Assembly: GCF_002027555.1 (NCBI RefSeq)
Contig: NZ_MXAP01000012.1
Span: 3,712-67,711, forward strand
Length of the DNA stretch: 64,000 nt
Direction of reading: 5' to 3'
Source: Moraxella equi
GTDB taxonomy: Bacteria; Pseudomonadota; Gammaproteobacteria; Pseudomonadales; Moraxellaceae
Part shown: positions 1 through 9,046 of the stretch, one piece after another
Position numbering within the stretch: position 1 is the stretch's first letter
How the letters are laid out: every line of letters starts with the position of its first letter
Translations under genes and position numbers: made by a program
The notes under the pieces: model-generated
Told to the model about the DNA's origin: nothing
Database searches by the model: none
What the model saw: only the letters and a program-made list of their open reading frames with translations

Positions 1-543
1 GTTATTACCCATTTCTAGGGCGAGCTTGTCGCACAAAGACTGCCTGATTTGGGTGTTTAGCCAGACATTCTCTTTTTGCTCTAAGGCACGGGCGTCATTT
101 GCCCCGTTATAACCTAGGGCGATGGCACATGCTTCGGACGCATCGGCATTGCGGATATTAGGAATGACCGCACGCACGCTGTGATAGTCGCCTTGGCGTG
201 CCTTTTCTTCGGCATAGTCTGCCACGAGTTTTTCGCTGATGACGTGGTTGGGGTACTGCTGAACAAAGCTGTTAATGGTGCTAGGGTCATGATAGGTGAT
301 GTCGTTGTTAAGTCGCCAATAGGTCGGGTACATGGCAAACAGCGAGCCTTGCATGCTCTGCTCATACTGATACATGGCGTTGGTGTTGGACTTTTGGCGT
401 TCGGCTTCCATGAACTGATAGACACTGCCGTCTTGGCTATAATCTTTGGCATTGGCACATGCCACAAGCGATACGCCCATGACAGATAGGGCAAGGGTGG
501 ATAAAGATAAAAAGCGTCCAGATGAGCGATGTTTGGTGTGCAT
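1..543 (-). CDS. Soluble lytic murein transglycosylase (Slt family), N-terminal part, cut by window edge
   Basis: The minus-strand frame is open from an ATG at 543 to the window edge, giving the first 181 residues. The N-terminus is basic, then hydrophobic, and ends in a lipobox-like LVAC near residue 29, so the product is exported and possibly a lipoprotein. The following region (FVQQYPNHVISEKL, then AEEKARQGDY) resembles the helical superhelix of Slt transglycosylases, which cleave peptidoglycan glycan strands in the periplasm. The catalytic domain lies outside the window, so the family call rests on the helical part alone. A GGAA sits about 9 bases before the ATG at 543; an in-frame ATG at 555 has no clear ribosome site. 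Confidence 0.7.
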   Translation of the reverse strand, partial: MHTKHRSSGRFLSLSTLALSVMGVSLVACANAKDYSQDGSVYQFMEAERQKSNTNAMYQYEQSMQGSLFAMYPTYWRLNNDITYHDPSTINSFVQQYPNHVISEKLVADYAEEKARQGDYHSVRAVIPNIRNADASEACAIALGYNGANDARALEQKENVWLNTQIRQSLCDKLALEMGNN

Positions 544-774
544 GATGAGTTCCATGATTTGGGCGGTAAAAAGATGGGTTAGCTTATCAAACTAATTTTG
601 CAACTCATTTAGCGGTTGTATAAAAGTTGTAAAATTGGCGGATATTTTTAATGATAGATAATTAATATTGAAAACAAAAACACGGACAAACAATGCCAAC
701 CATTTTTATTTTAAAAATCCCCAAAATACACACCGAAATAACAAGCACCCCGCACTTATCCAAACACCCTTTTA

Positions 775-3700
775 TCACTCACGGGGTTCTAGATATTTCT
801 CCGCTTCTTCTAAATCGACCGTCACCAGACTAGAAATACCCGCCGTAGGCATGGTAATGCCCTTTAACTCATGTGCCGCTTGCATGGCAAGTTTGTTATG
901 ACTGATAAAAATAAACTGCACGCTGTCTGACAACTCATGAATCAGACTCGTAAACCGCCCCACGTTCGCATCATCCAAGGGGGCATCGACTTCATCAAGC
1001 ACACAAAACGGAGCAGGGTGCTGTTTGAAAATCGCAAAAATCAGACTTAGGGCAGTCAATGTTTTCTCGCCCCCTGACAGCACGGCAAGGCGTGAGTTTT
1101 TTTTGCCTTTGGGCTGTGCCATTAGCACGAGTCCTGCCCGCCATTTGTCCGCCTTGGGCAAGCTCTCATCATCAATGAGTGTTAGGCTTGCCTGCCCACC
1201 GCCAAACACTTTGGCAAATAACGCATTCATCTCATCATTGACCGCTTTTAACATGCCCAAAAACAGCTGTTTGGTCTTGTCATCAATGGCACGAATGGCA
1301 TCTTGGAGTTTTTTCATGCTGTCTGTGATGTCTGCCACCTGCTCATCTAGGGGCGAGACTCGCTCTTCTAACTCGGCAAGCTCTGCCGCCGCCGCCAGAT
1401 TGACCGCCCCTAGCTTCTCAATGTCCGCCTTAATCTGCTCAATGCGAGAGCTGTTGTCGGCAAATACAGGCGTACTCGCCCGAAAGTCCGCCAACGTGGA
1501 CGGCAGGTTAAACTGCTCATTCATGCCAAGCATCTGCTCGCCCAAATCCGCCAAACGGCTCTCCCCCACCGCCACATCGGCATGAGCATTGGCAATGCTC
1601 GCCTGTGCAGCAGCGAACTTGGCATGGGCATTGGCCAGATTCTCTTCTAGCTTGCCTTGCATGATGACCAGCGTTTTTGCCACCGCTTCATGTTCTTCGC
1701 TTTGCACTTTTAGCTCGGCGGTCTCAGCTTTTGCCTGCTCAAAGGCATCTTCTAACACAGGCAGTCGCTCACTCATCGCCACGCTCTGAGCGATAAGCTC
1801 CTTGGTCTCAGCATCCGCCTTTGCCACGTTCTCATGCGATAACTCCAACAGCCTTGTGGCATGGGCTTTGTTTTGGGTGAGTGTGGTCTGTTTGAGTGTC
1901 AGCTCCTGTCTGTCTTGGGTCATCTGCCTGACCTTGCCTGACAGCTCATCCACGCTTACCGACAGCACATTTAGGGTGTTTTGGGCGACCTGCAATATCG
2001 GCAAATGCTCATCTAGTGCCGTCATGCTACGCCTAATCTCATCATCCATGAGCCTAAGCTCGCCATCTAGCTCGGAGAGTTCATCGCTAAGGCTTATCTT
2101 TTGGCTGTTAAAATTCTCCCATATCAGCTTATCTTGACTTATCTGATGTTCTAGTTTGACCAGTTTTGCCTTGCTCTCGTGTAGGCTGTGGGTCAGCTCG
2201 CTGTGCTTGGCATGGCGTTCTTCTTGTGCCACTCTTAGGACATCCAGCTCGCTCATCATCGCCTTTAACGACCGCTGTTTATCATCTAACTCACTCTCTA
2301 TCTGCCCCAGTCTCTCTTCTAGCTCATCTAGGCGTTTGGCGTGTTCGGCTCGCTCGCTAAGCACGCCCTGCCCCAAAGCAGAGACATGCACGACCCCAAA
2401 AGAGCCAATAATCCATCCTGTCTTTGTCAAAATCAGCACGCCTTGGGCAAGCTCATCCGCCCATGCCGTGACCAGTTTATCAAACCCCTTTTCATCAAGC
2501 GTTTGGATATCGACATCCAGCAGATACACGCCCTGCCACAGTGCCAGCGTGGGCGATTTTATCAAGGCAGTGAGCGGAATGAGTTTATCACTACTTTGCC
2601 TAAAATTAGGTGCGGTATAAAGCACCATGCTCGGCAAGCGTTCATGAGCAGACAGCCCCGAAGTCTCGCCTTTGTGCTTGGCTTTTTTGCCGTCTTTTTT
2701 CTTATCCTTTTTATCATCATGGCTGCGCTTACCACCGTCCATGGCTGTGGGCAGATGATTGATGAGTGGCAACAAAGAAAAATCACGCTCACCATCTAGC
2801 ACCCGAGCATCCAGCCAAAAGCCCAGAAATTTATCCAGAACATCGGCATATTTTTCGCCATCACGGGTTAGCTTAATGCTGTCTTTTAATAAGTCCAGTT
2901 GGGGCAGAGCGATACCATCCACACAGCTTTTGGTGTCAGCCCCACTGTTGTCTGTATCATCATCCGTGCCGTCATCATCGGCGGACGGGGCGTGTTTGGG
3001 CTTATGCACCAGTTTGTGCAGGGTGTCATACTCGCCCATCATGGACGCATGGCGTTTTTCTAATGCAGACAGCTCATCTTGCAATGCTTTGACCTGCCGA
3101 CTTTTTTCATCAAACACCTGCCTGTCGTCGTCATCGGACAGCTCATCTATGGCAAGATTTAGCGTGACGATGTGGTTCGTCAGCGACTTTATCTCATCCT
3201 GCTCTTTGTCGTGGTTTTGCTCTTTGTTCTCGTGCTTATTGATGAGTTCTTGGTATTTTTTGGTGACTCGCTCGTGGCTTGTGAGCAGGCGGTTTTTTTG
3301 CGCTGTCGCCAGTTTGTGCGTGTTTTCTAGGTCGTTCTTTTTTTGGGTAAGCTCGCTCACTTGCTGTTTGGCAGTGTTAAACACCCCTTGGGCTTGGGTC
3401 AGCTCATCTTGTAAGGCGGTCAGTTTTAACGCCCCCTCGGTTACATCGGGGCTGATTTGCCCAAGCTCCTTGTCAATCTCATCAATGCTTTGTTGGTTCT
3501 CCACAATGCTCGCCTCTGACTGGGCTTTGAGCTCGGTTAGGCGGGCGATTTTGTCTTCACAACTGGCAATCTCTTGGTTTAGGCTATAATAGTTATGCTC
3601 TGCCGTCTGCTCTTTCATGCGAGCGTTATGGTAGTTGTCCCGTGCGTCATCTTTGAGCCAGTTTGCCTCGGCAAGTTTGGCTGAGTGGACGTCCAGCTCT

Positions 3701-4518
3701 TTTTTGGCTTTACCCACCGCTTGTTCTAGCTCGTGCAGGATTTGGGCGGATTTGTCTTTGTCTTGTTTTTTGGCTTCTAGGTATTGCCATGCCTCAAAAA
3801 TGCGTTTTAATAAGTCGTTTTTGTTCAGCTCAAACAACTCATCATTTAGGGCTTGGTATTTTTTGGCGGACTCGGCTTGACGGATGAGTGTTTTGTGCTG
3901 TTTTTTAAGCTCGCCTTGCAAGTCATTAAGTCGTGCCAGATTATCCTTAGTTTCATTTAACTGTTTTTCGGTCTCGGCTCGGCGTGCCTGATAGCGTGAC
4001 ACACCCGCCGCCTCTTCGATGAACTCACGCAGTTGCATAGGGCTAGAATCAACAATCCGCCCTATCATGCCCTGCTCAATCACCGCATAACTTCTCGCCC
4101 CAAGCCCCGTCCCTAAAAACACGTCCACCACATCACGGCGACGTACCTTTTGCCCATTGATGTAATAATCAGACTTGCCCTCCTTGGTCACTTGACGGCG
4201 TAGGGTCAGCTCATGGTATAGGTTTAGAGCATGGCGAATGCCTGTACTCTCATCTTGGGTATGCTCAAAGGTCAGCTCCACGCTCGCCAGAGATTTACCC
4301 GCTCGCCCTTCCACCCCTGCAAAGATGACATCGCTCATCGCCCCGCCCCGAAGCTGTTTGGCACTCGTCTCGCCCAGCACCCAGCGTATGGCATCAATCA
4401 CGTTGGACTTGCCACAGCCGTTTGGACCAACAATGGCGGTAATGTCGTGCTTAAAGGTAAAAGTCGTGGGATTGGCAAAGGATTTAAAGCCTGATAGTTT
4501 TAGAGATTTTAGACGCAT
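775..4518 (-). CDS. smc: Chromosome segregation ATPase SMC
   Basis: This 1247-residue protein has the full SMC layout. An N-terminal ATP-binding half carries Walker A GPNGCGKS at residues 31-38. Two long coiled coils surround a hinge at about 500-680. The C-terminal half carries the ABC signature LSGGEKTLTAL and Walker B CVLDEVDAPLDD. SMC dimers with ScpA/ScpB compact and segregate the chromosome. The hinge region is enlarged by a charged low-complexity stretch rich in Lys and Asp (about 620-645) and an Asp-rich stretch near 515-530, which probably form a surface loop. The gene is intact although it contains A/T runs of 7-8 bases, useful as a control for the frameshifts noted elsewhere. ATG start at 4518; no partner scp genes lie nearby. 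Confidence 0.97.
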   Translation of the reverse strand: MRLKSLKLSGFKSFANPTTFTFKHDITAIVGPNGCGKSNVIDAIRWVLGETSAKQLRGGAMSDVIFAGVEGRAGKSLASVELTFEHTQDESTGIRHALNLYHELTLRRQVTKEGKSDYYINGQKVRRRDVVDVFLGTGLGARSYAVIEQGMIGRIVDSSPMQLREFIEEAAGVSRYQARRAETEKQLNETKDNLARLNDLQGELKKQHKTLIRQAESAKKYQALNDELFELNKNDLLKRIFEAWQYLEAKKQDKDKSAQILHELEQAVGKAKKELDVHSAKLAEANWLKDDARDNYHNARMKEQTAEHNYYSLNQEIASCEDKIARLTELKAQSEASIVENQQSIDEIDKELGQISPDVTEGALKLTALQDELTQAQGVFNTAKQQVSELTQKKNDLENTHKLATAQKNRLLTSHERVTKKYQELINKHENKEQNHDKEQDEIKSLTNHIVTLNLAIDELSDDDDRQVFDEKSRQVKALQDELSALEKRHASMMGEYDTLHKLVHKPKHAPSADDDGTDDDTDNSGADTKSCVDGIALPQLDLLKDSIKLTRDGEKYADVLDKFLGFWLDARVLDGERDFSLLPLINHLPTAMDGGKRSHDDKKDKKKDGKKAKHKGETSGLSAHERLPSMVLYTAPNFRQSSDKLIPLTALIKSPTLALWQGVYLLDVDIQTLDEKGFDKLVTAWADELAQGVLILTKTGWIIGSFGVVHVSALGQGVLSERAEHAKRLDELEERLGQIESELDDKQRSLKAMMSELDVLRVAQEERHAKHSELTHSLHESKAKLVKLEHQISQDKLIWENFNSQKISLSDELSELDGELRLMDDEIRRSMTALDEHLPILQVAQNTLNVLSVSVDELSGKVRQMTQDRQELTLKQTTLTQNKAHATRLLELSHENVAKADAETKELIAQSVAMSERLPVLEDAFEQAKAETAELKVQSEEHEAVAKTLVIMQGKLEENLANAHAKFAAAQASIANAHADVAVGESRLADLGEQMLGMNEQFNLPSTLADFRASTPVFADNSSRIEQIKADIEKLGAVNLAAAAELAELEERVSPLDEQVADITDSMKKLQDAIRAIDDKTKQLFLGMLKAVNDEMNALFAKVFGGGQASLTLIDDESLPKADKWRAGLVLMAQPKGKKNSRLAVLSGGEKTLTALSLIFAIFKQHPAPFCVLDEVDAPLDDANVGRFTSLIHELSDSVQFIFISHNKLAMQAAHELKGITMPTAGISSLVTVDLEEAEKYLEPRE

Positions 4519-4801
4519 GAGAGATGAATATGGCAGTTAAACTAGGACAAGGGGACGTATTATAGCAAATTTTAGGCGGTGTTTGGCAAAATCCATTACT
4601 TCACAACAAAGGGTGTATATAATACGCCCTCGCTCGCATGGCACAAATACTCAGGATGATTTGATATAAAATCCAACAATCCATAAAGGCTTGTTAATGT
4701 GTATAAAACCCCACCACCCCACGCCAAATGATAAACCATAATACACAAATGAACTTTAACAACTAAATAGAGCATGTTGAACTTTATTAACAAAACAAAA
4801 A

Positions 4802-4900
4802 ACGATTTTGGTACAATGCAAGCTCTAACCCAAACAAAGTACCAAAATCGTCATGGCTTGCACCTTACTCACAAATGAACAATGGCACAAGTTAAAATCT
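4802..4900 (+). pseudogene. Insertion-sequence remnant: hairpin plus first codons of an IS5-like transposase
   Basis: A perfect 13-bp inverted repeat (ACGATTTTGGTAC at 4802-4814, its complement at 4839-4851) ends 1 base before an ATG at 4853. From there 16 codons read MACTLLTNEQWHKLKS and stop. The LTxEQWxxL pattern is typical of the first residues of IS5-family transposases (family knowledge). The rest of the element is missing; repeat copy A begins at the break. A hairpin just before a transposase start is a known way of blocking translation from read-through transcripts, but here it could simply be an IS end. The call rests on 16 residues. Confidence 0.4.
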
Positions 4901-5058
4901 TAAAATTTACCCAGTTAAGTGGTCGGATTGTTTTTCTGCGTCAAAAACTTGTCTGATAGAAAACTCACAGCCTGCGTTTTTTTCTTGAAAAACGGGCGAT
5001 TCCCCTGCTTTTTTAAACAGGCATTTTCATTGCAAATACAAAAGGCAGGCACGCCCTA
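4895..5058. repeat. MITE-like repeat, copy A (left end missing)
   Basis: The right end is intact: GGCAGGCACGCCCTA at 5044-5058, preceded by TTTCATTGCAAATAC and CTTTTTTAAACAGGCA, both shared with copies D, E and F. The left part (AAAATTTACCC, TGGTCGGATTGTTTTTCTGCGTC) aligns with the middle of copy E at 54930-54960. The left terminal inverted repeat is absent; the sequence joins the transposase remnant instead. The 600 bases between smc and ftsZ hold only this repeat, the remnant and the ftsZ terminator; I see no credible gene there. Confidence 0.7.
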
Positions 5059-5082
5059 TTTATTTTACCATCAAATAAAACA

Positions 5083-5105
5083 AAACCCCACCAATGGCAG
5101 GGTTT
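5083..5105 (-). terminator. Rho-independent terminator of ftsZ
   Basis: On the minus strand AAACCC and GGGTTT pair around an inner CC/GG stem with an ATT loop. The stem is followed by TTTTGTTTTATTT. It starts 15 bases after the ftsZ stop. Confidence 0.7.
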
Positions 5106-5119
5106 GCACAAAGAGCATA

Positions 5120-6304
5120 CTACTTATTATGCTGTTGTGATTTTAGGTAGCTATTCACATCAATGCGTGTCTTGACCTGCGGAGCGGTCTGCGGCTGAGC
5201 CTGTGCTTGCACTGACTGTGCCTGTGGCTGAGTCTGCTGTGCTTGCTGCCTACTCTCCAAGGCACTGACATGACCTGCGGGGGCAGTTTGTAGGTTCTGA
5301 ATCGGAGCTTGTTGCACAGCGACTTTTGGACGGTCATCCAAGGTCAAACCCGTGGCAATGACTGTGACATGAATCTCATCACCCATGCTCTCATCTTGGA
5401 CATAGCCATAGAAGATATTACCTTCTTCTAAGTCAGCAATCGATGACAACGCTTCGGCAATCTCCTCAGGCTCGCTCATCATCAGCTCAGCTGCGGTAAT
5501 GTTCACCAACAGCCCCTTGGCATTTTCAAGGCGAATGTCATCAAGCAGTGGTGAGCGAATGGCTTTTTCGGCAGCTTGTCTGGCACGGTCATCGCCACTG
5601 GCACGACCGATACCCATCATCGCATAGCCTTTGGCAGTCATGGCAGTACGCACGTCTCTAAAATCGGTGTTAATCACCACATTATCCGCCGTATCCACGA
5701 TTTGAACCAAGCCACTCACTGCGTGCAGAAGTACGTCATCGGCTTTTTTAAGAGCATCTGTAAAAGAGATTTGCTTATAAATCTTCAACAATTTTTGGTT
5801 AGGAATGGTGATAATCGCATCAACCAGCTCTGTTAGTTGGCTAACACCATCTTTGGCAGACTTCATGCGTTTTTTGCCTTCAAAGTCAAATGGCGTGGTC
5901 ACCACAGCAACGGTCAAAATACCCATCTCTTTGGCAACACGAGCCACCACAGGAGCGGCACCTGTACCTGTACCACCACCCATGCCTGCGGTGATAAATA
6001 CCATATTATAGCCATCTAACATCGAGCGAATTTCATCTTCGTCTTCTTCGGCGTAACGGCGACCTTCCTCAGGATTGCCGCCTGCACCCAAACCTTCCGA
6101 GCCAAGCTGAATCTTGTGTGGCACGGTCAGATTATCAAGAGCGGTACGGTCAGTATTGGCAGCGACAAATGTCACCCCATTAAGACCTTCTTGTACCATA
6201 TGCTCGACCGCATTACCGCCACCGCCACCCACACCAAAAACGATAAAGCGTGCTTTACCGTAGTTTACTTGACCGTCATCTGCATCAAGACCATATTTAG
6301 ACAT
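5120..6304 (-). CDS. ftsZ: Cell division protein FtsZ
   Basis: The bacterial tubulin homologue polymerises at midcell into the Z ring. The 394-residue protein shows the nucleotide-binding start (FGVGGGGGNAVEHM, 23-36), the tubulin signature GGGTGTG at 109-115, and NTDFRDVRT of the GTPase core. A Gln/Pro-rich linker from about 325 precedes a basic C-terminal tail (RIDVNSYLK) in the place of the FtsA/ZipA-binding peptide; it is divergent from the usual D-x-PxFLR form. A GGAG lies 9 bases before the ATG. Last gene of the dcw cluster here; lpxC, which often follows, is absent. Confidence 0.98.
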   Translation of the reverse strand: MSKYGLDADDGQVNYGKARFIVFGVGGGGGNAVEHMVQEGLNGVTFVAANTDRTALDNLTVPHKIQLGSEGLGAGGNPEEGRRYAEEDEDEIRSMLDGYNMVFITAGMGGGTGTGAAPVVARVAKEMGILTVAVVTTPFDFEGKKRMKSAKDGVSQLTELVDAIITIPNQKLLKIYKQISFTDALKKADDVLLHAVSGLVQIVDTADNVVINTDFRDVRTAMTAKGYAMMGIGRASGDDRARQAAEKAIRSPLLDDIRLENAKGLLVNITAAELMMSEPEEIAEALSSIADLEEGNIFYGYVQDESMGDEIHVTVIATGLTLDDRPKVAVQQAPIQNLQTAPAGHVSALESRQQAQQTQPQAQSVQAQAQPQTAPQVKTRIDVNSYLKSQQHNK

Positions 6305-6352
6305 TTATTTCTCCGAATTCTTTTATCATATTGACATAGAAACTATTTTGAT

Positions 6353-6358
6353 ATTATA
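6353..6358 (-). promoter_or_regulatory. Candidate -10 box for a separate ftsZ promoter
   Basis: The 179-bp gap between ftsA and ftsZ contains TATAAT on the minus strand, about 50 bases before the ftsZ start. No good -35 is present 16-18 bases upstream, so this is a weak call; ftsZ-proximal promoters are common in this cluster. Confidence 0.35.
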
Positions 6359-6483
6359 ACACCAATTCACCCCATATTAAATAGCAGGGTGAATGATTGG
6401 CTTGAAATCAGCTGTTAATGGGCAAATGTAGCCAAGATAGACGTTTATTATCTTTTACCCTAACCTTTAAAATCGCAATATCA

Positions 6484-7806
6484 TCACAGTAGCTGTCTTA
6501 ATTTATCAAACCATGATTGGCATTTTTGCCCAACACGACCAAAAAAGCCCACTCTATCCAAATCGCCAAACTGCCCACGCTCATCGCAAGCATACTGCTC
6601 ACTTTGATAATACATGAGTGCCCCGATGATACTATGTAATTTCGGGTCGGACAGATGTGTTTTTAAAAGCCCGATATCATCATCGCTAAGCAGTTCAGTA
6701 TGCACCACCACCTTTGGGTTGATGTCCATTTGACGTACGCTGACACCAAACTGTCTTTCTATCAAGCTGGGCAAATCCCTCATGTCCGCCCCGCCACCTG
6801 CCAACACCACGCCCATGTCCATGAACTGGTCTAGTCCTTTGGCGGTCAATTCATCAAAAATCTCATGTAGCAATGTCAGATAACGTGCTTCAATGATACT
6901 GGCAAGTTTATACAAATGAACCGTCAATTCGCTGTCATGATGACGTTTTTTAAGCGTGATAAAATCACTTTTGCTTTGTTTGCTGGCGTTCGCTGAGCCG
7001 TGATGTTTTTTTAAAGATTCAGCTTCTAATAAAGTCAGTCCAAGCGTACTGGCGATGTCCATGTCCACCAATTGCCCACCCACAGGCAGACAGCGAGTGT
7101 AGAGCAGCATGCCTTCTTGGTACAGGCACACTTTGGTGAGTGCTGCACCGATGTCAATAAAGCACACACCACGCTGTTTTTCATCACCACTTAGGGCGTA
7201 TTCACTGCTGGTTACCCCATCAAAAAACATGGGATGAACTTCTAGGTTATTTGAGACCATCAAATCCTTGATTTGGGCATAAAACATGCTAGGCACGCTG
7301 ATAAGATGATAGCCAACGGTCAGTTTATGAGCCAACATGCCCACGACATCTTTACCACTTTGGTCATCATCTAGCCAAAAACGCTGTTGGCACAACTGCA
7401 CGTCTTTATGTCCTTTTTGTGCCAGTCCTACTTTGGCGTCATTTAAAATATCCCGAACATCATCATGGCTTATCTTACGTCCAAGGGTGTCGCCCGTGGG
7501 ATTGTGTCCTGTGATGATTTTATCTTGAATGCCGTTTTCACCCATCATCGCAGGACTGGCAAAAGACAGCCCGACATAAGAGACTTGCACGCCTGCCATG
7601 TCAATGGCTTCTCGCAACGACTTATGAATGGCACTGAGCAGATGTTCACGATTGACGATTTGACCACCAAAAAACGCGTCCGTTTTGGCAAGTCCAAGCC
7701 CCATGATTTGGGTTTTTTTATGATGAACGTCAAAATAGCCCACAACGGTATAAACCGCCGTGGAACTTAGATGAATCACCGCATGAATGTCAGAATCGGG
7801 TATCAT
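6484..7806 (-). CDS. ftsA: Cell division protein FtsA
   Basis: Actin-like protein that tethers FtsZ to the membrane and recruits later divisome parts. The 440 residues include the N-terminal phosphate-loop strand (HAVIHLSSTAVYTVVG), the 1C subdomain entry (GGQIVNREHLLSAIHKSLREAI), the second phosphate motif (CFIDIGAALTKVCLYQEG) and the adenosine-binding VVLAGGGADM. The usual C-terminal amphipathic helix is represented by a Trp/Leu/Arg-containing end (CQSWFDKLRQLL). Slightly longer than the usual 410-420. It lies between ftsQ and ftsZ, as in most gammaproteobacteria. Confidence 0.95.
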   Translation of the reverse strand: MIPDSDIHAVIHLSSTAVYTVVGYFDVHHKKTQIMGLGLAKTDAFFGGQIVNREHLLSAIHKSLREAIDMAGVQVSYVGLSFASPAMMGENGIQDKIITGHNPTGDTLGRKISHDDVRDILNDAKVGLAQKGHKDVQLCQQRFWLDDDQSGKDVVGMLAHKLTVGYHLISVPSMFYAQIKDLMVSNNLEVHPMFFDGVTSSEYALSGDEKQRGVCFIDIGAALTKVCLYQEGMLLYTRCLPVGGQLVDMDIASTLGLTLLEAESLKKHHGSANASKQSKSDFITLKKRHHDSELTVHLYKLASIIEARYLTLLHEIFDELTAKGLDQFMDMGVVLAGGGADMRDLPSLIERQFGVSVRQMDINPKVVVHTELLSDDDIGLLKTHLSDPKLHSIIGALMYYQSEQYACDERGQFGDLDRVGFFGRVGQKCQSWFDKLRQLL

Positions 7807-7911
7807 AATTGACCAAAATTAGGGGAAATCCCCCGCCCAAAAACAAGATTGTCAAAACACTTGTTTTAAAAATCTATCAAAAATAAAATAAATCAAATTT
7901 TAAAATAACCT

Positions 7912-8658
7912 TTATTTCTTATTTCGCCACGCAATAGAAAAACCGTTTTTATAACGCAAATCAACCGACTGCATGTCATTGATACGCTCAGCAAATCGCT
8001 CATTTAAAATCTGTGCCAACTGATGAAGTTTTTGTGTGGTATTCTCATCATCAACAACCACCCTAAGCCCGTTATGAAAACGTATAACCCACGTGTTGCG
8101 TGGTGTCAATATCAAATCATCCACCGTCAGACCGAGCGGAGCAAACTGCTGATTGACATACTGCATTTGACGCATGATGGCATCTGCCTGTGTCGCCGAG
8201 CCATGCAATGTGACCAAATCAAGGTTCATGACATCGCCTTTATCGGCAGGTCTAAACACCACGCCGTTAGCATCAATCATCTCTTGACTGCCGAAATTGG
8301 CAATAGGCTTGCGTGGCACCGCCTCAACCGTAATGCCCTGATACCAGTCACGGCGTACAGTCGCATGCTCCACCCACGATAAGCTTATCACACTGTCATG
8401 GATTTGGTGCAAATTACCCCCAAAAAAAGGCATTTCTCCAAAGGGGGCGATTGCCTGCATCAATGACTGACTCTCTGGTGTGGTCAAATTTGACGCTTCC
8501 ACATGGATGGGTTTGGCAGGGCTTTTGCCGATGGTTTGCATGGCAAAAAAGCCAATGGCAAACATCAGCCCAAGCGTCACCAAAGCCGATTGCCATGATT
8601 TTGACAAATGCTTGTCATCATGCCCCTCATGCTCATGGTTGATATGGTCTGCTGTCAT
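7912..8658 (-). CDS. ftsQ: Cell division protein FtsQ
   Basis: Bitopic divisome protein that bridges FtsA/FtsZ to FtsB, FtsL and FtsW/I. A short cytoplasmic segment is followed by one membrane helix (SALVTLGLMFAIGFFAM), a POTRA-like domain (VEASNLTTPES...) and the FtsQ core (SWVEHATVRRDWYQGITVEAVPRKPIANFG, then LRVVVDDENTTQKLHQL). The frame is open back to a TTG at 8691 with no ribosome site. I chose the ATG at 8658 (product begins MTADHINHEHEG); the start is uncertain by 11 codons. Confidence 0.9.
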   Translation of the reverse strand: MTADHINHEHEGHDDKHLSKSWQSALVTLGLMFAIGFFAMQTIGKSPAKPIHVEASNLTTPESQSLMQAIAPFGEMPFFGGNLHQIHDSVISLSWVEHATVRRDWYQGITVEAVPRKPIANFGSQEMIDANGVVFRPADKGDVMNLDLVTLHGSATQADAIMRQMQYVNQQFAPLGLTVDDLILTPRNTWVIRFHNGLRVVVDDENTTQKLHQLAQILNERFAERINDMQSVDLRYKNGFSIAWRNKK

Positions 8659-8940
8659 CTCTGCCACGGTTGCACCCAATTGGATAGCCAAATATCACAA
8701 ATGTATCGCTAAAACAACCTTAAAAATGAACGCTTGCGTACATATTTTATTAAACAAGGCTAAAATTTATATATTTTACCCTATTCTTATTTTAATTTAA
8801 AGTAAAAATCATCACTAAATGACTGTTTTTACATGGCGTTACATTTTACCAATAAAATTGTTGGGGTTAATTCGTACCAATCCCAACATTCAAAATATAA
8901 AACAATCATTGTTATCACTTAAAATATATGATAAGTTTAA

Positions 8941-8971
8941 AAACTAGGGCAAATCAGACTCGCCCTAGTTT
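8941..8971 (-). terminator. Terminator-like hairpin between ddlB and ftsQ
   Basis: A perfect 10-bp inverted repeat, AAACTAGGGC / GCCCTAGTTT, with an 11-base loop and a T run on the minus strand. It lies 76 bases after the ddlB stop in an otherwise featureless AT-rich gap of about 390 bases before ftsQ. It implies that ftsQAZ have their own promoter. The stem contains TAGGGC, the core of the dispersed repeat termini, and might be a relic of one. Confidence 0.6.
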
Positions 8972-9046
8972 AATATATCAATAAGCAAATTATAATTTAC
9001 CCAGCAATCCAACCAATATTAGGCTTTATGGCAAACACATCATTAT

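Noticed and set aside
2759-3589. 276-residue frame on the plus strand
   Set aside because: Antisense to the coiled coil of smc; composition reflects the complementary codons and there is no ribosome site.
4596-4793. 65-residue frame on the minus strand
   Set aside because: No ribosome site, no recognised family, lies among repeat and IS debris.
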